In this document: positions 60,485-64,000 of the stretch, piece by piece
Position numbering within the stretch: position 1 is the stretch's first letter
Layout of the letters: every line of letters starts with the position of its first letter
Assembly: GCA_963070105.1 (NCBI GenBank)
Contig: OY718805.1
Location: 1-64,000 of the forward strand
From: Litomosoides sigmodontis
Lineage: Eukaryota; Nematoda; Chromadorea; Rhabditida; Onchocercidae
Length of the DNA stretch: 64,000 bases
Reading direction: 5' to 3'
Translations under genes and position numbers: made by a program
Notes under the pieces: model-generated
Told to the model about the DNA's origin: nothing
Seen by the model: the letters and a program-made list of their open reading frames with translations, nothing else
Databases searched by the model: none

Positions 60485-63400
60485 TTAACTGCTACTTTTC
60501 CGGTGTTCGAAAGTAAGTTCATTGATGTTATGGCTTAAAATCTTGTCGTCCAGGGATAAGGAGAAATCTTTGTCTCGTCGATTCTTCGCAGAACTGGAAC
60601 TAAGCAATGTCTCATCCGGAAAAGTTGACCGACATCGACGTGAGGTGAATTTCTAAATAAAAAAAAAGTGTGTTAAACAGTTATTTAGCCTCTTCGATGA
60701 TGCCTAGTTTTCCTCAACTCTGCAATTCGAGAATTATTAAAAAAATAAGACTAAGCTTTCCTTACAAAGTATATGATAATAAACAAGTTTGCACTCGAAC
60801 CACAAAAAATAATGCATTTAGCATGAATCAAATTTACCTGGTCTTTATTTTTGAAGGCCATCGACATCTGACCTTTTAACACGCAGTGTTCACCTATAGG
60901 ATCAGCTTTACCACGTTGCCCAACTACAGTTGTCATTAAACTCGTAAACGATGACGATGGTAAGAGTGGATCAAATGTTGCAGAGTATCTTATCCACGAT
61001 GCATTCATTAATGAATTTGGAAGTGACGCACTGCGACGAATTCTGAATTTTTTGAATTAAAACTCTCAATCGATGGCCCTGAAGATGTCAGATAATTGTG
61101 TGCATGTTCACAGTTAGCAGCGAACTATACCACAAATTACAAGTGAATAGAAAAAAGGGGAAATCGCTGAAAATCATTTGACAGACAGACGACAGCTTAC
61201 TTTGAGATTCTTGTTTGCTGACCAAACTTCTTTGTACTGGCTGCTTTCTTACTGACGTGAGTGGCGAACACGCTGCAGTATTTTTTTCGAAAGTCGTTTG
61301 GATAATACGTTTAAAATGAAAATGTTAATGGACCTCTTACAGTCTCTTCTCAATAGAATATAATGGAGCATAATCAGTGTCAACACACCTACAATCCTTT
61401 AAATTGTTGTCATAATCAGTCGTATTTACATTAATGTCATCCGATTCTTTCGCGTCCGAAACAGTATATTTTCGATCAGGAAAAGCTAATTTACGAGTCG
61501 TTTTATAAATTTCATGAGCAATAAATGGATTTCCAGTGTCCAAAGACATCTACAAAAAACGTAACCCTTCCAACCTCATTTCGTTAAAAATTCATAAATA
61601 AAAAAAAAATTAACGCATCTCTAAAGTAGAAATAGAAGTGAAAAAGACACCAGCCAACGATAAATTGTAAAAGAAACAAAAATCTCAAATTTTATCAATT
61701 TTATGCACCGCATCTTTTTTTGATTTTTTTCTATTCTTATGTTTAAGCACAGAAAGAATTGCTACTTGAGTGCTGATTTTCAAAAAACAAGCAAGAGAAA
61801 TACCTCATCAGTTAGTTCATCCACAGCAACGCTTCTTGCAAGCTCTTCCATTCGCGACTTGTTTCTTATCTCGTCATCCCTGTTTGTGTGACTTAAATCT
61901 TCATACGACACACCTTCGTGAAGAACCAAAAGAGGAACGGCATTCACCAACCTGCACTCACTATAAACATATGGAACAGATAAAAGAAAAACACATCTAA
62001 GCTTCTATTCAGTAATGACCTAAAATACTGTGATAATGAGAGCCACTGCAGAAAACTGCAAGTGATTTGAAACTGCACTGCAGGCTAAATAAATCACCTT
62101 TGACTTTCACTATTTTGCTCCTTTTGAGTTAAAACACATGGGAATAACTTTGATTGTTTTGATTTCCAATATTTTAAAGTTGCGTCGGACAAAGAGCGTT
62201 CCAACCCTTTAAGAGAGATCTGTTGATTGCAAAAATAAGATACATGAAGGACAACATCAACAATATAGTGAGAAACGGTTGAATTTTCAGCGTTTCTGAC
62301 AAATCCATATGTCAAAAATCTTTGTAAACACTAACGTCCATCATTTTTAACCAGCCGGGATGCAGATTCGCTATAATCCTTATAATCTTTATGTCGTGAA
62401 AGTCGGAAATTGGTAAAGAAGTTACACACAGATACAAAACTAGGCCGAGCGACTGGATCCATCTGCAATCAGCAGTGATAAATCAATATAAATTTATGAA
62501 TTAAAATAGACAAAAGCACATCGTGAAAAAAAATATAATGTGGCCAACAAAGCAAATCTTGAACTTATACATTACCAAACAACACTGAAATGTCAAGTTT
62601 AAAATATCCAAAGGAGTGTCAGTCGGGCAGTGAGCCGTAAAGCGAACATAATCTAAGCCAAAATTGTGAGTCCGGTACAACCCAGCTTCTGGGTCGGCAT
62701 CAATCCTCGCTATCATCTGGCATAGTATTATTCCAAAGGAGAAAACATCTGCCTAAACAATCATTGGAATTTTTTTGACTTGCATCCGAAAATTCACACA
62801 ACAATTCGAAAAATGAACACCGCAATAAACATTTTTTTCTATTAACTTAGAAGCATAAAATAAACCTTTTCATCGTAAAACTCCTCTTTCAGGCACTCCG
62901 GAGCCATCCAGAATGGGGTACCCACTTGAGTTAGCTTCTCAACAGTTTGCGGGATTCTGCATGACAAGCCGAAATCAGCTACCACTGCTTTTAAACTACC
63001 ATTCGCAACTTTTTGCAGCAAAACATTCTACGAAAAGAAATGCACTTTACAAGTTAAAGATTTGTTTGCCCACCCTGCGACACCACTCCCCGACTCCTAT
63101 TCAAACATTAAAGTGCTTTCATCGCTAATTTTCAATTCTTAAGTTCAAAAAATTTATACTGATTATAACAGAACTAAACAAACCATGCTAGTGAGATCGC
63201 GATGCATGATGCCCTTCGAGTGCACAAAATCCATAGCACATGAAATATCACGCGCCAAACTGCACCGCAAACTCCATCGGAAATGTTTTTGATGATCACA
63301 TATCAGGCGACTTAAGCTACCCGCATCACAGAAATCCATAAGTATATGTAAATTCCACGACTTGTCCGACAAGTCAACACAAACACCACTAAAAAATACC

Positions 63401-63902
63401 ATCACTCAAAACGGAATATAAAAGCTCCTTTAGGCTTAGCCAATATCACTGTTAACGATTTTCTTTTAAATTATATCATATCTGATTTTACAGCGATAGA
63501 ATGGATGAATCACCGAAAGGCTAATAGATTCGGATGTGAAGTCAACTGATTTAACACATCAACTTCTTTTAGCACATTTGCCTTGACCCGTATCCGATTT
63601 TCTCGTTCTCGTTCTTTACCGACCTTCAACACCATAATCTCCCCGGTAAATCGATGTTGTACCTGAACAAATCTATTACAATGTTTGTTAAAAACAACCT
63701 TTTCCCTTAATTGTAATTCCTGCCTGATCCTTTTGCAAATTAACTTTATATATCATGAAACAAAAATGCATGACTAATGTGTGTTCAATGTTTGTTTCAC
63801 GGCACATTAAGACCGAACCTTGTACACGTCGCCAAAGAAACCTTCACCCAAACTTTCTAGCACATCGAAATCATCTCGAGCATATAACCGTTTCAGTGCC
63901 AT
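60485..63902 (-). CDS. TESK/LIMK-like protein kinase
   Basis: This family phosphorylates cofilin/ADF and controls actin. The kinase domain is read from 63902: ARDDFDVLESLGEGFFGDVY (glycine loop, exon 63902-63819), GEIMVLKVGK with the ATP-binding lysine (63662-63514), LRCSLARDISCAMDFVHSKG and HRDLTSM (catalytic loop, 63388-63184), VVADFGLSCRIP and GTPFWMAPECL (DFG and APE, 63027-62866), then ADVFSFGIILCQMIARIDAD (from 62752), and DPVARPSF. The HRDLTS catalytic loop (rather than HRDLKxxN) and the GxGFF loop mark the TESK/LIMK group. A Ser-rich tail of several exons follows (RRSASLPNSLMNASW near 61030; SSSSAKNRRDKDFS near 60600), ending TAA at 60485. Start at 63902 is the first ATG that gives MALKRLYARDDFD; the frame remains open upstream to the window edge, so an earlier start beyond 63902 is possible. 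Confidence 0.9.
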
Positions 63903-64000
63903 CTCCAAGAACACACAAGAGGTACGTCCAGGTGCTAAGCGAGAGTGTTTATAAGCACTCGGATCAGTAATGTTACAACCCCAGCACAATCCGCCATCCT

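Overview
This is the end of a nematode chromosome. The first 6.69 kb is an uninterrupted array of CCTAAG, the C-rich strand of the nematode telomere repeat TTAGGC, so base 1 lies at or near a physical chromosome end. The rRNA sequences, the intron-dense AT-rich genes and the TTTCAG-like acceptors placed a few bases before start codons (as expected for spliced-leader addition) also fit a nematode. The 5.8S/18S sequence reads to me as closest to spirurid-type worms, but that is an impression and was not tested.

Layout from the telomere inwards. (1) 1-6690 telomere; 6691-6890 degenerate 16-17 bp telomere-like units; 6891-9218 subtelomeric spacer with two short tandem duplications. (2) 9219-20782 ribosomal DNA: one complete 18S-ITS1-5.8S-ITS2-28S unit on the minus strand (transcribed towards the telomere), flanked on both sides by intergenic spacer made of alternating X and Y modules, and closed on the inner side by a truncated 28S 3' end at 20458-20782. 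The array may have been collapsed in assembly. (3) From about 21.9 kb inwards ordinary protein-coding chromosome starts.

Minus-strand genes: an ethanolaminephosphotransferase (EPT1/SELENOI type without the selenocysteine tail, 21954-25031), the last exon of an unidentified membrane protein (29178-29348), then a genome-maintenance cluster read in one direction: XPC (40754-36684), a 71-residue single-pass membrane protein (35950-35445), ALKBH1 (35482-33915, overlapping the previous gene in another frame) and PCNA (33028-31843). Further in are a two-Ig-domain muscle-type protein (43841-41584), ARV1 (47382-45835), an unidentified gene (49496-48340) and a TESK/LIMK-like kinase at the inner edge (63902-60485).

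Plus-strand genes: a METTL23-like methyltransferase (49510-51623), N-acetylglucosamine kinase (52092-53905), a meiotic ZHP/RNF212-like RING protein (54562-about 57079) and an unidentified gene (from 57266), all in tandem with possible spliced-leader sites before three of them.

CDS boundaries were built by hand from splice signals, reading frame and recalled family patterns. PCNA, ALKBH1, the 71-residue gene and NAGK close perfectly in phase; XPC, EPT1, ZHP and the kinase have some unresolved junctions, noted in each entry. Stretches of several kb (25-29 kb, 29.4-31.8 kb, 43.8-45.8 kb, 58.5-60.4 kb) hold no gene I can recognise.
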